In this document: in pieces, positions 1 through 6,954 of the stretch | Position numbering within the stretch: the first letter of the stretch is position 1 | How the letters are laid out: each line of letters begins with the position of its first letter | Source: Paenibacillus sp. FSL H3-0469 | GTDB taxonomy: Bacteria; Bacillota; Bacilli; Paenibacillales; Paenibacillaceae | Reading direction: 5' to 3' | Length of the DNA: 64,000 bases | Assembly (NCBI RefSeq): GCF_038051945.1 | Contig: NZ_CP150302.1 | Span: 7,316,001-7,380,000, forward strand | Made by a program: the position numbers and the translations under genes | Notes under the pieces: generated by a model | Databases searched by the model: none | Seen by the model: only the letters and a program-made list of their open reading frames with translations | Told to the model about the DNA's origin: nothing

Positions 1-1
1 A

Positions 2-790
2 CTGGTAGCTACAGACGTAGCTGCACGCGGCCTGGACGTATCCGGCGTAACGCATGTAATCAACTTTGACCTTCCGCAGGACCCTGAGAGCTATGTACAC
101 CGTATCGGCCGTACTGGCCGCGCCGGCAAAGAAGGAACGGCATGGTCCTTCGTAACTCCGCGTGAGATTGACCATTTGCACCTGATCGAACGTGTTACCC
201 GTCACCGCATTACCCGCAAACCGCTTCCTACAATGGCTGAGGCTATTGAAGGCAAACAGCGCATTACTGCTGAACGTTTGCTGGCTATGGTTGAGACTGG
301 TGAACTTAATGAATACAAAGGTATTGCCATTCAATTGCTGGAGCAATATGATTCTGTACAGCTGCTGTCCGCAGCGATGAAGCTTCTTACCGGCGACAAC
401 AAGGATGCGCAAATTGAATTGACTCCTGAAGATCCGATCCGTGCCAAGCGCCGCGGCGGCAAGAACGATATCCGCAGCGGGCGTAAGCCTAACGGCGGCT
501 ATGGCGGCAACCGTTCCGGTTCCGGTTCTAGCTCCGGTGGCGGCTATCGCGGTAACCGGGACAATGCAAGCGGCGGCGGATATCGCGGAAATCGTGACAA
601 TGCCAGCAGCGGCGGAAGCACCCGTGGCGGCTATAGCAGCGGCTATGGCGGCAACAGCGGAAGCAGCAGCAGCTACGGCGGCGGCTACAAAGGCAACCGT
701 GATGGAGCGAGCCGTAACACAGACGGAAGATCATCCTCGCGTCCGAGCAGCACAAGCACCCGTCCGGCCAAGCAGGATTTTGACGCTTAA
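2..790 (+). CDS. DEAD-box RNA helicase, C-terminal part (5' end outside window)
   Basis: Unwinds structured RNA using ATP; this is the second RecA-like domain plus tail. The reading frame is open from base 2. It begins with helicase motif V (VATDVAARGLD) followed by motif VI (HRIGRTGRAGKEG), both diagnostic of DEAD-box helicases. The last ~95 residues are a Gly/Ser/Arg-rich tail with an imperfect repeated unit GGYRGNRD (three copies, one with K for R), resembling RGG-type RNA-binding tails of CshA/CsdA-like cold-shock helicases. Motifs I-IV lie upstream of the window, so the exact subfamily cannot be fixed. It ends with TAA and is followed 21 bp later by a terminator. Confidence 0.93.
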   Translation: MVATDVAARGLDVSGVTHVINFDLPQDPESYVHRIGRTGRAGKEGTAWSFVTPREIDHLHLIERVTRHRITRKPLPTMAEAIEGKQRITAERLLAMVETGELNEYKGIAIQLLEQYDSVQLLSAAMKLLTGDNKDAQIELTPEDPIRAKRRGGKNDIRSGRKPNGGYGGNRSGSGSSSGGGYRGNRDNASGGGYRGNRDNASSGGSTRGGYSSGYGGNSGSSSSYGGGYKGNRDGASRNTDGRSSSRPSSTSTRPAKQDFDA

Positions 791-810
791 GCCATAACAG
801 AACACCTTGA

Positions 811-851
811 AGAAGACGAGCAACCGTTACCGGTTCCCCGTCTTCTTTTTT
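811..851 (+). terminator. Rho-independent terminator after the helicase gene
   Basis: AGAAGACG (811-818) pairs with CGTCTTCT (839-846), with an inner AACCG/CGGTT stem, and a run of T follows. Confidence 0.85.
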
Positions 852-864
852 ACTGCGGATTCGC

Positions 865-960
865 TTAGATGAAAGTGCGGCTGATAATGACCAGCAGGAT
901 GAAGAGTACGAGAATTGTTCCAGTGGAAGTCCAGGGATTGCAGCAGCCAGGTGCGGACAT
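865..960 (-). CDS. YjcZ-type sporulation micropeptide, 31 aa
   Basis: A 31-residue single-pass membrane peptide. The N-terminal half is polar (MSAPGCCNPWTSTG); the C-terminal half is a hydrophobic helix with the core ILVLFILLVIISR, typical of the YjcZ/YtzI-like tiny proteins made in Bacillales spore formers. The start is set by AAAGGAGG eight bases before ATG at 960. A paralogue with an identical helix core lies at 23062-23151. Function is unknown beyond sporulation association of the family. The T-tract of the helicase terminator lies just beyond its stop, on the opposite strand. Confidence 0.8.
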   Translation of the reverse strand: MSAPGCCNPWTSTGTILVLFILLVIISRTFI

Positions 961-1139
961 GAGGTCAACCTCCTTTGAGCATGGGGGATTTGTTGTGGTT
1001 ACAATGTAATATATGGACGTATTGCAGAGCTTGCTTAGACCCTTACCTAGAACTTGTAAACTTGGGCGCTGGAAAAGTCCAGTACAAACAGGTATAGTTA
1101 AGATACGCAGTATGCACAAGATAGACAGGAGGAAGGGAA

Positions 1140-1994
1140 TTGGAGTTTAAAGGAGCAATGGGCGGTATATACCGCATCACGGAATGGATCTCACGCATCG
1201 CCTTCAGCAATATTTTATGGGCATTGTGTTCGATACCGTTCCTGTTCGCAGGAATTATGAAGATCCTCATGCTGGGTTCAGGAGCAGGCGGACCAAATGA
1301 GCAGATTATGCTGAACTGGGTACTTGGTGTATTCGCGCCATTCACTGTATTTCCGGCGACGTCGGCGTTATTTACAGTGGTGCGCAAATGGGTAATGGGC
1401 AATACCGATGTAAGTACATTCCGCACTTTTTTTCAGGGGTACAAAGAGAATTATCTGAAAAGCATGCTGGGAGGGCTTATCTACACCCTGCTGTTTGTCG
1501 TGATGTACGTTGATGTGACCGTATACATGACACAAATGCCGAATTTCAAGATCGTTGGTATCCTGATGCTGGTGCTGATGATTATTTTGTTCGTATCGAT
1601 GTTTAACTTCTTCTCCATCGTGGTTCACTACCAGATGACGTTCAAGGAAGTGGTAACCAATTCGATTCTGCTCACGATCGCCCGGCCGATCCGTGTGTTC
1701 TCGACTTTGATTGGTTCAGGCGTTCTTCTCTATATAGGTCTGCGGTATCCGGTTCTCTACGTGATTTGTATTCCTACGCTGATTGCTATGCTTGCCTTCT
1801 TTAATTTCTTCGCTACATACAATAAGCTGCAGCTACAGGTGGAGAAAAAGAAGCTGGCTGAAGAACAGGCCGCACTGGAAGCGGCTGAGAATGAAGGTCT
1901 TGCTTCCGATGACGACGATGACGACGATGATGATGAAGACGAGGATGAAGACGACAGAGATAAGGACACCGGTAAGGATTTCAAGCGGACTTAA
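1140..1994 (+). CDS. YesL-family (DUF624) membrane protein with poly-Asp tail
   Basis: A 284-residue integral membrane protein of the YesL/DUF624 family, which is common in Bacillales, often beside carbohydrate genes; its biochemical role is unknown. The start is TTG at 1140, seven bases after AGGAGG. The N-terminus (residues ~8-45) and four to five hydrophobic segments up to residue ~225 match the family layout. Two features stand out: a charged helix (KKKLAEEQAALEAAE) and then a tail of ten consecutive Asp followed by Asp/Glu alternation and a basic end. The tail is encoded by a GAY-rich simple repeat prone to slippage. The gene is monocistronic, followed by 6S RNA. Confidence 0.8.
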   Translation: MEFKGAMGGIYRITEWISRIAFSNILWALCSIPFLFAGIMKILMLGSGAGGPNEQIMLNWVLGVFAPFTVFPATSALFTVVRKWVMGNTDVSTFRTFFQGYKENYLKSMLGGLIYTLLFVVMYVDVTVYMTQMPNFKIVGILMLVLMIILFVSMFNFFSIVVHYQMTFKEVVTNSILLTIARPIRVFSTLIGSGVLLYIGLRYPVLYVICIPTLIAMLAFFNFFATYNKLQLQVEKKKLAEEQAALEAAENEGLASDDDDDDDDDEDEDEDDRDKDTGKDFKRT

Positions 1995-2064
1995 CATTCC
2001 TTTGATCATCCGGGCGGTATTGTCAACGGAAAATGATCCCGGTGTTAAATAAAGCGTATACAGG

Positions 2065-2093
2065 TTTACTTTTTCGTCAAAACGCACTATAAT
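2065..2093 (+). promoter_or_regulatory. Sigma-A promoter of the 6S RNA gene
   Basis: TTTACT (-35, 2065-2070), a 17-bp spacer and a consensus TATAAT (-10, 2088-2093). Predicted transcription start is near 2100, at the 5' arm of the 6S closing stem. Confidence 0.8.
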
Positions 2094-2099
2094 GTTTAT

Positions 2100-2292
2100 A
2101 AATCCTGCGATGTACGTTATGGTTGCTCGTTGTTTTGAACCAATGATAATGTCTTGGGAGATCTACATGAAGCGCGGCTGAACAGCCCTGTCTATATGAC
2201 CTGGGGAATTCAAAAACGACTTCTGCGGTCACCCACCTGCTCTAGCAGGTTCAGAAGACACTGCAGCCGGACGGCATAGGCGGGTTTTCTAA
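2100..2292 (+). ncRNA. ssrS: 6S RNA (SsrS/BsrA-type)
   Basis: 6S RNA mimics an open promoter and sequesters housekeeping RNA polymerase. No sizeable ORF with a ribosome binding site fits here. The 5' arm CCTGCGATGTACGT pairs with the 3' arm ACGGCATAGGCGGG. The 3' strand contains CTGCAGCCGGACGGCAT, close to the conserved GCAGCC-GCGGCAT segment of 6S RNAs. The 5' strand carries TTGTTTTGAACCAATGATAATGT and an inner hairpin CCTGCTCTAGCAGG. The size (~190 nt), the strong upstream promoter and the downstream terminator agree with 6S. The assignment rests on remembered consensus; a covariance-model hit would settle it. Confidence 0.8.
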
Positions 2293-2302
2293 TGGAATTG
2301 AC

Positions 2303-2347
2303 AAGGCACCCTGTTACCTGCTCATTGCGGGTAGAGGGTGCCTTTTT
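2303..2347 (+). terminator. Rho-independent terminator after 6S RNA
   Basis: AAGGCACCCT (2303-2312) pairs perfectly with AGGGTGCCTT (2334-2343) and is followed by TTTT. Confidence 0.9.
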
Positions 2348-2438
2348 CAAGGTTAAAGTGAGCAATGCCCTTTTGTTCCGCGGACAAGAGTGTTACACTT
2401 AAGGTAGTGAACTTGGGATTTGAAGAGGGGGAAGAATT

Positions 2439-2828
2439 TTGTCGTTGAAAAGAACCTTGGTCGGTTTATTTCGCAGTCATGACGGAACAAGCGACCGTGC
2501 CAAAGATCCGGCATTGAAAACGCGTTATTACAATCTTTCAAGAGACAAGGCGTGGGATGAAGTCTCCGCAACACTGAAGAAAATTCCTGGATATAAGGTC
2601 TTGCATGAAGTGCAGTCTGTAGGGGAGATTACCCTGGAGAAAAGAACGGCGTTAGGCCGCTCGCTGGATATTACCGTATCTGTGCTAAGCACCACGCCCG
2701 TACGCTGTGCCGTAGATATATATTCAGCATCCAGAGGGTCGCTTGGCGATCTGGGTGCCAATTACCGTGTCATTCAGCGTTTGTACCAGTCTCTGGATAA
2801 GAAGCTGGGCAAATATAAGGTGGATTAA
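2439..2828 (+). CDS. DUF1499-like protein, 129 aa
   Basis: Small soluble protein without signal peptide or membrane span. The C-terminal stretch DIYSASRGSLGDLGANYRVI matches the family signature of DUF1499 (SASR..SDLG.N..R..), a domain of unknown function. TTG start at 2439, preceded by GAGGGGG. Monocistronic: the 6S terminator lies upstream and a hairpin terminator about 100 bp downstream. No pathway can be inferred from the neighbours. Confidence 0.65.
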   Translation: MSLKRTLVGLFRSHDGTSDRAKDPALKTRYYNLSRDKAWDEVSATLKKIPGYKVLHEVQSVGEITLEKRTALGRSLDITVSVLSTTPVRCAVDIYSASRGSLGDLGANYRVIQRLYQSLDKKLGKYKVD

Positions 2829-2928
2829 GGACAAGTATCCGGGCATGTTTTGCCGGGATTGTATGCGGTTTCCGGGGCGGCGGGACAGCCTGCTCGTGGC
2901 GCGAATATCCTTATTGATCATCATACGC

Positions 2929-2965
2929 AAAAAGCGGAGAAGGATGACCTTCTGCCGCTTTTTTT
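2929..2965. terminator. Bidirectional terminator between convergent genes
   Basis: AAAAAGCGG-AGAAGG (2929-2943) pairs with CCTTCTGCCGCTTTTT (2948-2963), with one bulged C. It has an A-run on one side and a T-run on the other, so it can end both the DUF1499 gene (+) and tpx (-). Confidence 0.8.
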
Positions 2966-3025
2966 CAAAAATGAACATTTATAGCTATGAATGCTGTAAA
3001 ACATATCAGTGCTGTCCGTTCCAGC

Positions 3026-3544
3026 TTACAGTAGAGCTTTAACTGCGGAAACTGCCGCTTCGTAGTCCGGATGCTCAGCCATTTCACCGAGATACTCGAC
3101 ATAAGCCAAAGTGTCGTTCTTGTCTACAACGAAGATGGAGCGCATGTCGAGGCGGAATTCCTTGATCAGGACGCCGTAGGCTTGTCCGAAGGAAGTCTCC
3201 TTGTGGTCGGACAGGGTGATTACACTGTCGATGCCTGCGGCACCGCACCAGCGGGCTTGGGCAAAAGGGAGGTCAGTGCTGATGGTGAGGATGACTACAT
3301 CATCGCCAAGACCGGCAGCCTCGCTGTTGAAGCGGCGGGTCTGCGCATCGCACACACCGGTATCCAGGGAAGGTACAACGCTGATCAGCTTGATTTTGCC
3401 AGCGTAATCTGTAAGAGTAACATCTTCCAGGAGATTCTTGCTAACCGTGAATTGCGGCGCGGGATCTCCGGCTTTCAGCTGCGGGCCTACCAGAGTGATG
3501 GGGTTGCCCTTAAATGTGGTTACGCCTGTTCTTTCTTGCGTCAT
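3026..3544 (-). CDS. tpx: Thiol peroxidase Tpx
   Basis: Atypical 2-Cys peroxiredoxin that reduces H2O2 and lipid hydroperoxides in the cytoplasm with thioredoxin as donor. The 172 residues match Tpx length. The peroxidatic Cys lies in SVVPSLDTGVCDAQTRRFN, and the resolving Cys (~residue 94) in the segment ARWCGAAGI. The N-terminus (VTTFKGNPITLVG) is typical of Tpx. Start at 3544 with AAGGAGG ten bases upstream. Single gene, convergent with the DUF1499 gene and divergent from the rhomboid gene. Confidence 0.95.
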   Translation of the reverse strand: MTQERTGVTTFKGNPITLVGPQLKAGDPAPQFTVSKNLLEDVTLTDYAGKIKLISVVPSLDTGVCDAQTRRFNSEAAGLGDDVVILTISTDLPFAQARWCGAAGIDSVITLSDHKETSFGQAYGVLIKEFRLDMRSIFVVDKNDTLAYVEYLGEMAEHPDYEAAVSAVKALL

Positions 3545-3657
3545 GTCCTTGTTTCCTCCTTGAATTGCATTATTGGCATGTACCTGCCAGAATAAATTAT
3601 AATCTTTTTAGAAGCTGGATGTCGAGCTTGGACAACATACATAAAAGGATGGGTGTT

Positions 3658-4284
3658 ATGATTTTTATAAGGTATGAGAAGTGGAGAAGTTATCTCCGGT
3701 ATTACCCTGTAACTTGTGCGCTGATTCTGGCCAACGTGGTTATGTTCATCGTGCTGTCCTTGAATGGCGGCTCTACCAACCTGTACACGCTTGTGAAGTA
3801 TGGGGCTACGGTCAATGTGGGCGCTGAAACGGATGAGCTGTGGCGCTGCGTGACGGCGATGTTCCTGCACAACGGCTTCGCCCATTTGTTCTTCAACAGC
3901 TTCTCGCTGCTTGTGTTCGCCCCGCCGCTGGAGCGGCTGATGGGATGGTGGCGTTATGCGCTGCTGTATCTGGGCGGCGGCTTCATTGCTAATCTGCTGT
4001 GGGTTCTTATAAGCAGCCGCGGGAATGTGGAGATCGGAATTGTCTCTGTAGGGGCCTCGGGGGCGATCTACGCCGTCTATGGCGCATTCCTCTATATTGC
4101 GGTGCTTCAGAGAGCAATGATGGATGAGGGCTCGCGCAAGACGCTCTACGGACTTCTGGTGATGGGGATTATCATGTCCTTTGCTGCTCCAAGTATCAAC
4201 TATATTGCTCATATCGGCGGCCTGATCGCCGGATTCTTCATCTATGGGCTAATCATCCGTGTATTCAAACGAAACCGGCGATAA
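3658..4284 (+). CDS. Rhomboid family intramembrane serine protease
   Basis: Cleaves transmembrane substrates within the membrane. The 208 residues contain six hydrophobic segments, the catalytic Ser in VSVGASGAIYAVYG (GxSG), the catalytic His in YIAHIGGLIAGF, and the HxxxxHxxxN-type motif HNGFAHLFFNSFSLL. I placed the start at ATG 3658, eight bases after AAAGGA; the frame stays open further upstream, but that would run into the tpx promoter region and adds no family sequence. It lacks the TPR tail of B. subtilis GluP. Its stop is 15 bp before the LysR gene, suggesting co-transcription. Confidence 0.92.
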   Translation: MIFIRYEKWRSYLRYYPVTCALILANVVMFIVLSLNGGSTNLYTLVKYGATVNVGAETDELWRCVTAMFLHNGFAHLFFNSFSLLVFAPPLERLMGWWRYALLYLGGGFIANLLWVLISSRGNVEIGIVSVGASGAIYAVYGAFLYIAVLQRAMMDEGSRKTLYGLLVMGIIMSFAAPSINYIAHIGGLIAGFFIYGLIIRVFKRNRR

Positions 4285-4298
4285 GGAAGGGTGTAATC

Positions 4299-5216
4299 GT
4301 GGAGCTTAGACAGCTGCAGTATTTTCTGAAGGTTGCCCAGAAGGAACATGTCACCAGAGCGGCGGAGGAGCTGCATGTCGCACAATCTGCAGTGAGCCGC
4401 CAGATTCATCAGCTGGAGCAGGAGCTGGGGGTGGATCTGTTCATGCAGAAGGGGAGAAACCTGCAGCTTACGCCTGTCGGGCAGCTCTTTTGCAAAAGAG
4501 TGGAGTCGGTTCTGAATGAACTCGACCGGTCTGTGGCGGAGGTGCATGAATTCCTTGACCCGGAACGCGGTGAGATCCGCATCGGCTTCCCGCATAGCCT
4601 CGGGACCCATCTGATTCCTTCGATTGTGGCGGCATTCCGCCGGCATTATCCCCATGTGAAATTCCGCTTCAAGCAGGGGGCCTATCCTTCCTTAATCAAG
4701 GATGTTATCTCTGGAGAAGTGGATCTGGCATTCATCTCGCCGTTCCCTGAGAATGTGGGACATGTGGCCGGAGATATCGTCATGACCGAGGAATTGTTCG
4801 CCATTCTGCCGCAGAATCATCCGCTTGCCAGCGAAGAAGTAATCCGGCTGGAGCAGCTGCGGGACGAGAAGTTCGTATTATTCAGCCAAGGCTACTCGCT
4901 GCGGCCGATTGTGTGGCAGGCCTGCCTGGCGGCAGGGTTCAAGCCGCAGATTGCTTTTGAAGGCGGGGAGACCGATACGATCCGTGGTCTGGTAGCCGCC
5001 GGGATGGGGGTAAGCCTGCTGCCGGAGATGGCGCTCTACCAGACCAACCCGATGCAGCCTGCGCAGGTCCGGGTGGTGGAGCCTACGATTACCAGAACCG
5101 TGGGGCTGATTCACCGGGCAGAAGGTAAGCTCCCGCTGGTCGCCCAGTCCTTCCGTAACTTCCTGCTTACCTATTTCAAAGACAGACACACAGACAATAC
5201 CCCGGTCGGCTCATAG
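4299..5216 (+). CDS. LysR-family transcriptional regulator (GltC/YofA-like)
   Basis: DNA-binding regulator with an N-terminal winged helix (residues 1-60, MELRQLQYFLKVAQKEHVTR...) and a C-terminal periplasmic-binding-like effector domain. The sequence AAEELHVAQSAVSRQIHQLE is the recognition helix region and closely resembles GltC/GltR-type regulators of Bacillus. 305 residues, the normal LysR length. GTG start at 4299. The target is unclear because no divergent metabolic gene is adjacent; the upstream rhomboid gene runs in the same direction. Confidence 0.9.
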   Translation: MELRQLQYFLKVAQKEHVTRAAEELHVAQSAVSRQIHQLEQELGVDLFMQKGRNLQLTPVGQLFCKRVESVLNELDRSVAEVHEFLDPERGEIRIGFPHSLGTHLIPSIVAAFRRHYPHVKFRFKQGAYPSLIKDVISGEVDLAFISPFPENVGHVAGDIVMTEELFAILPQNHPLASEEVIRLEQLRDEKFVLFSQGYSLRPIVWQACLAAGFKPQIAFEGGETDTIRGLVAAGMGVSLLPEMALYQTNPMQPAQVRVVEPTITRTVGLIHRAEGKLPLVAQSFRNFLLTYFKDRHTDNTPVGS

Positions 5217-5235
5217 CCTACCGGGGTATTGTCTG
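5191..5235. terminator. Long hairpin overlapping the LysR stop, bidirectional
   Basis: CAGACAATACCCCGGT (5191-5206) and ACCGGGGTATTGTCTG (5220-5235) form a perfect 16-bp stem with a 13-nt loop holding the LysR stop codon. There is no long T-tract. It separates the convergent LysR and YugP genes. Confidence 0.7.
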
Positions 5236-5251
5236 TCTAGTCATATAGATC

Positions 5252-5929
5252 TTAATCGCGGTTGCCGAGGAACATCAGGATCAGGCGGATCAGTTCGATC
5301 AGGGATACCAGCGCTGCTGCAACATAGGTTAGCGCTGCGGCATTCAGGACCTTGGCGACGCCGCGCTCTTCATCGTTGCGGATGAAGCCCTGCTGTAACA
5401 TAATCGTGCGCGCACGGCTGCTGGCGTTGAATTCGACAGGCAGTGTGACCAGCTGGAAGGCAACTGCGGCAGAGAAGAAGATTATGCCGAGTCCAATAAG
5501 ATTGAACGAGCTGAAGATGAAGCCTGCAAGCAGCATGAAGGGGGCGACCCCGGAGGCAAAGTTCACGACCGGGAACATCCGGTGGCGAAGCGCCAGCATC
5601 GGATAATGCTCCTTGTGCTGAATCGCATGGCCGATCTCGTGACAAGCGACGGAGACCGCTGCGATGGAGCTTTCATAATATACAGGCTCCGACAGCCGCA
5701 CAACGCGGTTAATCGGGTCATAGTGGTCTGTGAGGGTTCCTGGAACCGGTTCAATGGGAACATCGTAGAGTCCATTGGCATCCAACATACGCCGGGCTGC
5801 TTCGTAACCCGTTAAGCCGTTCATGTTCGGTACCTTGGCCCATTTCTTGAAATTGCCCTTGACCCTGAACTGGGCCCATAGCGAGAAGATAAAAGCGACA
5901 GCTAACAATACATACATTAGTGGCATCAT
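5252..5929 (-). CDS. yugP: Zinc metallopeptidase YugP family
   Basis: Membrane-bound neutral zinc metallopeptidase (PF04298). 225 residues: an N-terminal membrane segment, the zinc motif HEIGHAIQH near residue 108, and further hydrophobic helices in the C-terminal half. The length and the opening (MPLMYVLLAVAFIFSLWAQ) agree with B. subtilis YugP. Two ATGs (5929 and 5926) follow a GGAGG ribosome binding site. Located directly downstream of a MerR-type gene on the same strand (34 bp gap), so the two may be co-transcribed. Substrate unknown. Confidence 0.9.
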   Translation of the reverse strand: MMPLMYVLLAVAFIFSLWAQFRVKGNFKKWAKVPNMNGLTGYEAARRMLDANGLYDVPIEPVPGTLTDHYDPINRVVRLSEPVYYESSIAAVSVACHEIGHAIQHKEHYPMLALRHRMFPVVNFASGVAPFMLLAGFIFSSFNLIGLGIIFFSAAVAFQLVTLPVEFNASSRARTIMLQQGFIRNDEERGVAKVLNAAALTYVAAALVSLIELIRLILMFLGNRD

Positions 5930-5963
5930 AGGTGCTCATTCCTCCATTATAAATTACAAGCTG

Positions 5964-6395
5964 TTACATTGGCGGCCCCTGGGTCAGCAGAAGCCGGATC
6001 GCTTCCATACAGGCGACGCCCTGAGGAATCAGTGCGGCCAGTGCACGGTTGGCCTGGCCAGGCTTCAAACCGCTTATCACGGGCTCCAGGGCCTTGACTT
6101 CCCGTTCAAGCTGCTGCATCTGAAGCTCAAGCTGGACCAGCTTGCCGGAGACCTCAGCCTCAGGTGTGGCTGCATTCCACTTGCCCATCAGGGATTTGAT
6201 TTCTTCCAATGTATATTTCTCTTGCTTAAGCTGATTAATACGTTGCAGAATGACTAAGGTTTCATGACTGTAGAGCCGGTAATTCTTCATGCTCCTGGAT
6301 TCAGGTGTAATCAGTCCAAGCTTCGTATAATAATCAATGGTACGTTCACTGATACCGGCCGCCTTGGCCAGCTCTCCGATCCGGTAAAGGGTCAT
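5964..6395 (-). CDS. MerR-family transcriptional regulator
   Basis: Helix-turn-helix regulator: residues 1-70 (LYRIGELAKAAGISERTIDY, YTKLGLITPESRS) form the MerR winged helix, followed by a coiled-coil dimerisation helix (residues ~75-110, rich in E/Q/L) and a short effector tail without a Cys-rich metal site. 143 residues. Probably in an operon with yugP. The long region upstream is shared with the divergent amtB locus. Effector unknown. Confidence 0.88.
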   Translation of the reverse strand: MTLYRIGELAKAAGISERTIDYYTKLGLITPESRSMKNYRLYSHETLVILQRINQLKQEKYTLEEIKSLMGKWNAATPEAEVSGKLVQLELQMQQLEREVKALEPVISGLKPGQANRALAALIPQGVACMEAIRLLLTQGPPM

Positions 6396-6673
6396 ATCTC
6401 CAAGTTATCTCACCTCACTATATGCTGCTTAAAATAATCATATCAAATTGGAAACCGTACAGTCAAACGTGATGCTTACTTTAAAGTATATGCTGACTTT
6501 TCATAAAGATACTTGGGAGATGAATGAACCGGAAGTGCCTTGGAGTGGATGAAGTTGTGATTAACATGACACGATATGTAATATATATATTCGGATAGTC
6601 CAGCAGGAAATCATCCGTATTGCAAAAGGCAGAGAGTGGTGCAGGGAGCAATCAAGGGATAATAAAAGGCATG
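6396..6673. other. Non-coding region, nothing recognised
   Basis: About 280 bp between the MerR start and the first promoter-like element of the amtB leader. AT-rich. It contains a TGTGA-N6-TGACA dyad at 6556-6571 that resembles a GlnR box but has a spacer one base short. No ORF with a ribosome binding site is visible. Confidence 0.5.
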
Positions 6674-6703
6674 TTTACTAATAGACGTTAATAAAAATAC
6701 AAT
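6674..6703 (+). promoter_or_regulatory. Possible promoter of the structured element
   Basis: TTTACT (6674-6679), an 18-bp spacer and TACAAT (6698-6703). The predicted start near 6710 coincides with the 5' arm of the structured element that begins at 6714. Confidence 0.45.
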
Positions 6704-6713
6704 ATGATGCTAA

Positions 6714-6835
6714 GGAAAAAGCTGTGTTGTCTGTATGCGTTTGCATAATTGGTGCGTAAGGAAGTGTGCTAATCTTGCGGGTTACCGGTAATCGCACTCG
6801 GGAGTGCTCCTTAAGTGAAGAATGGCACAGCTTCC
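6714..6835 (+). ncRNA. Structured RNA element of unknown class upstream of amtB
   Basis: A closing stem GGA..AAGCTGTG (6714-6726) pairs with CACAGCTTCC (6826-6835). Inside lie the hairpin TATGC-GTTT-GCATA (6733-6746), a wobble-rich stem beginning ATTGGTGC, an inverted repeat around TTACCGGTAA, and GCACTC-GG-GAGTGC (6794-6807). The multi-branched layout suggests an RNA fold, either a free sRNA or a distal 5' leader of amtB. It does not match a riboswitch consensus I know. There is no clear T-tract terminator, so the 3' end is unknown. Confidence 0.4.
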
Positions 6836-6867
6836 AAAATTAAATTAAAACATTCGAAAAAATAGTC

Positions 6868-6897
6868 TTGTCAATTTACCTGACTTCTGATTATAAT
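6868..6897 (+). promoter_or_regulatory. amtB promoter
   Basis: TTGTCA (6868-6873), an 18-bp spacer and TATAAT (6892-6897), with a predicted start near 6904. The -35 element is overlapped by a near-match GlnR/TnrA box (6869-6885: TGTCA-N7-TGACT, one base off consensus). Confidence 0.75.
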
Positions 6898-6918
6898 GAC
6901 ATTAAGAGTTTCACGCTT

Positions 6919-6935
6919 TGTTAGAAAATATAACA
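6919..6935 (+). promoter_or_regulatory. GlnR/TnrA box, perfect consensus
   Basis: TGTTA-GAAAATA-TAACA fits the consensus TGTNA-N7-TNACA at every defined position. It lies ~15-30 bases downstream of the predicted amtB start, a position expected to block transcription when occupied. Confidence 0.85.
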
Positions 6936-6954
6936 TTGGGGAGTGGGGTACAAT

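Noticed and set aside
4242..4655. 137-codon minus-strand frame inside the LysR gene
   Set aside because: Composition and position identify it as a shadow of the LysR coding frame.
6556..6571. TGTGA-N6-TGACA, a possible further GlnR box
   Set aside because: The spacer is six rather than seven bases and the site is ~350 bp from the amtB start, so not called as a box.
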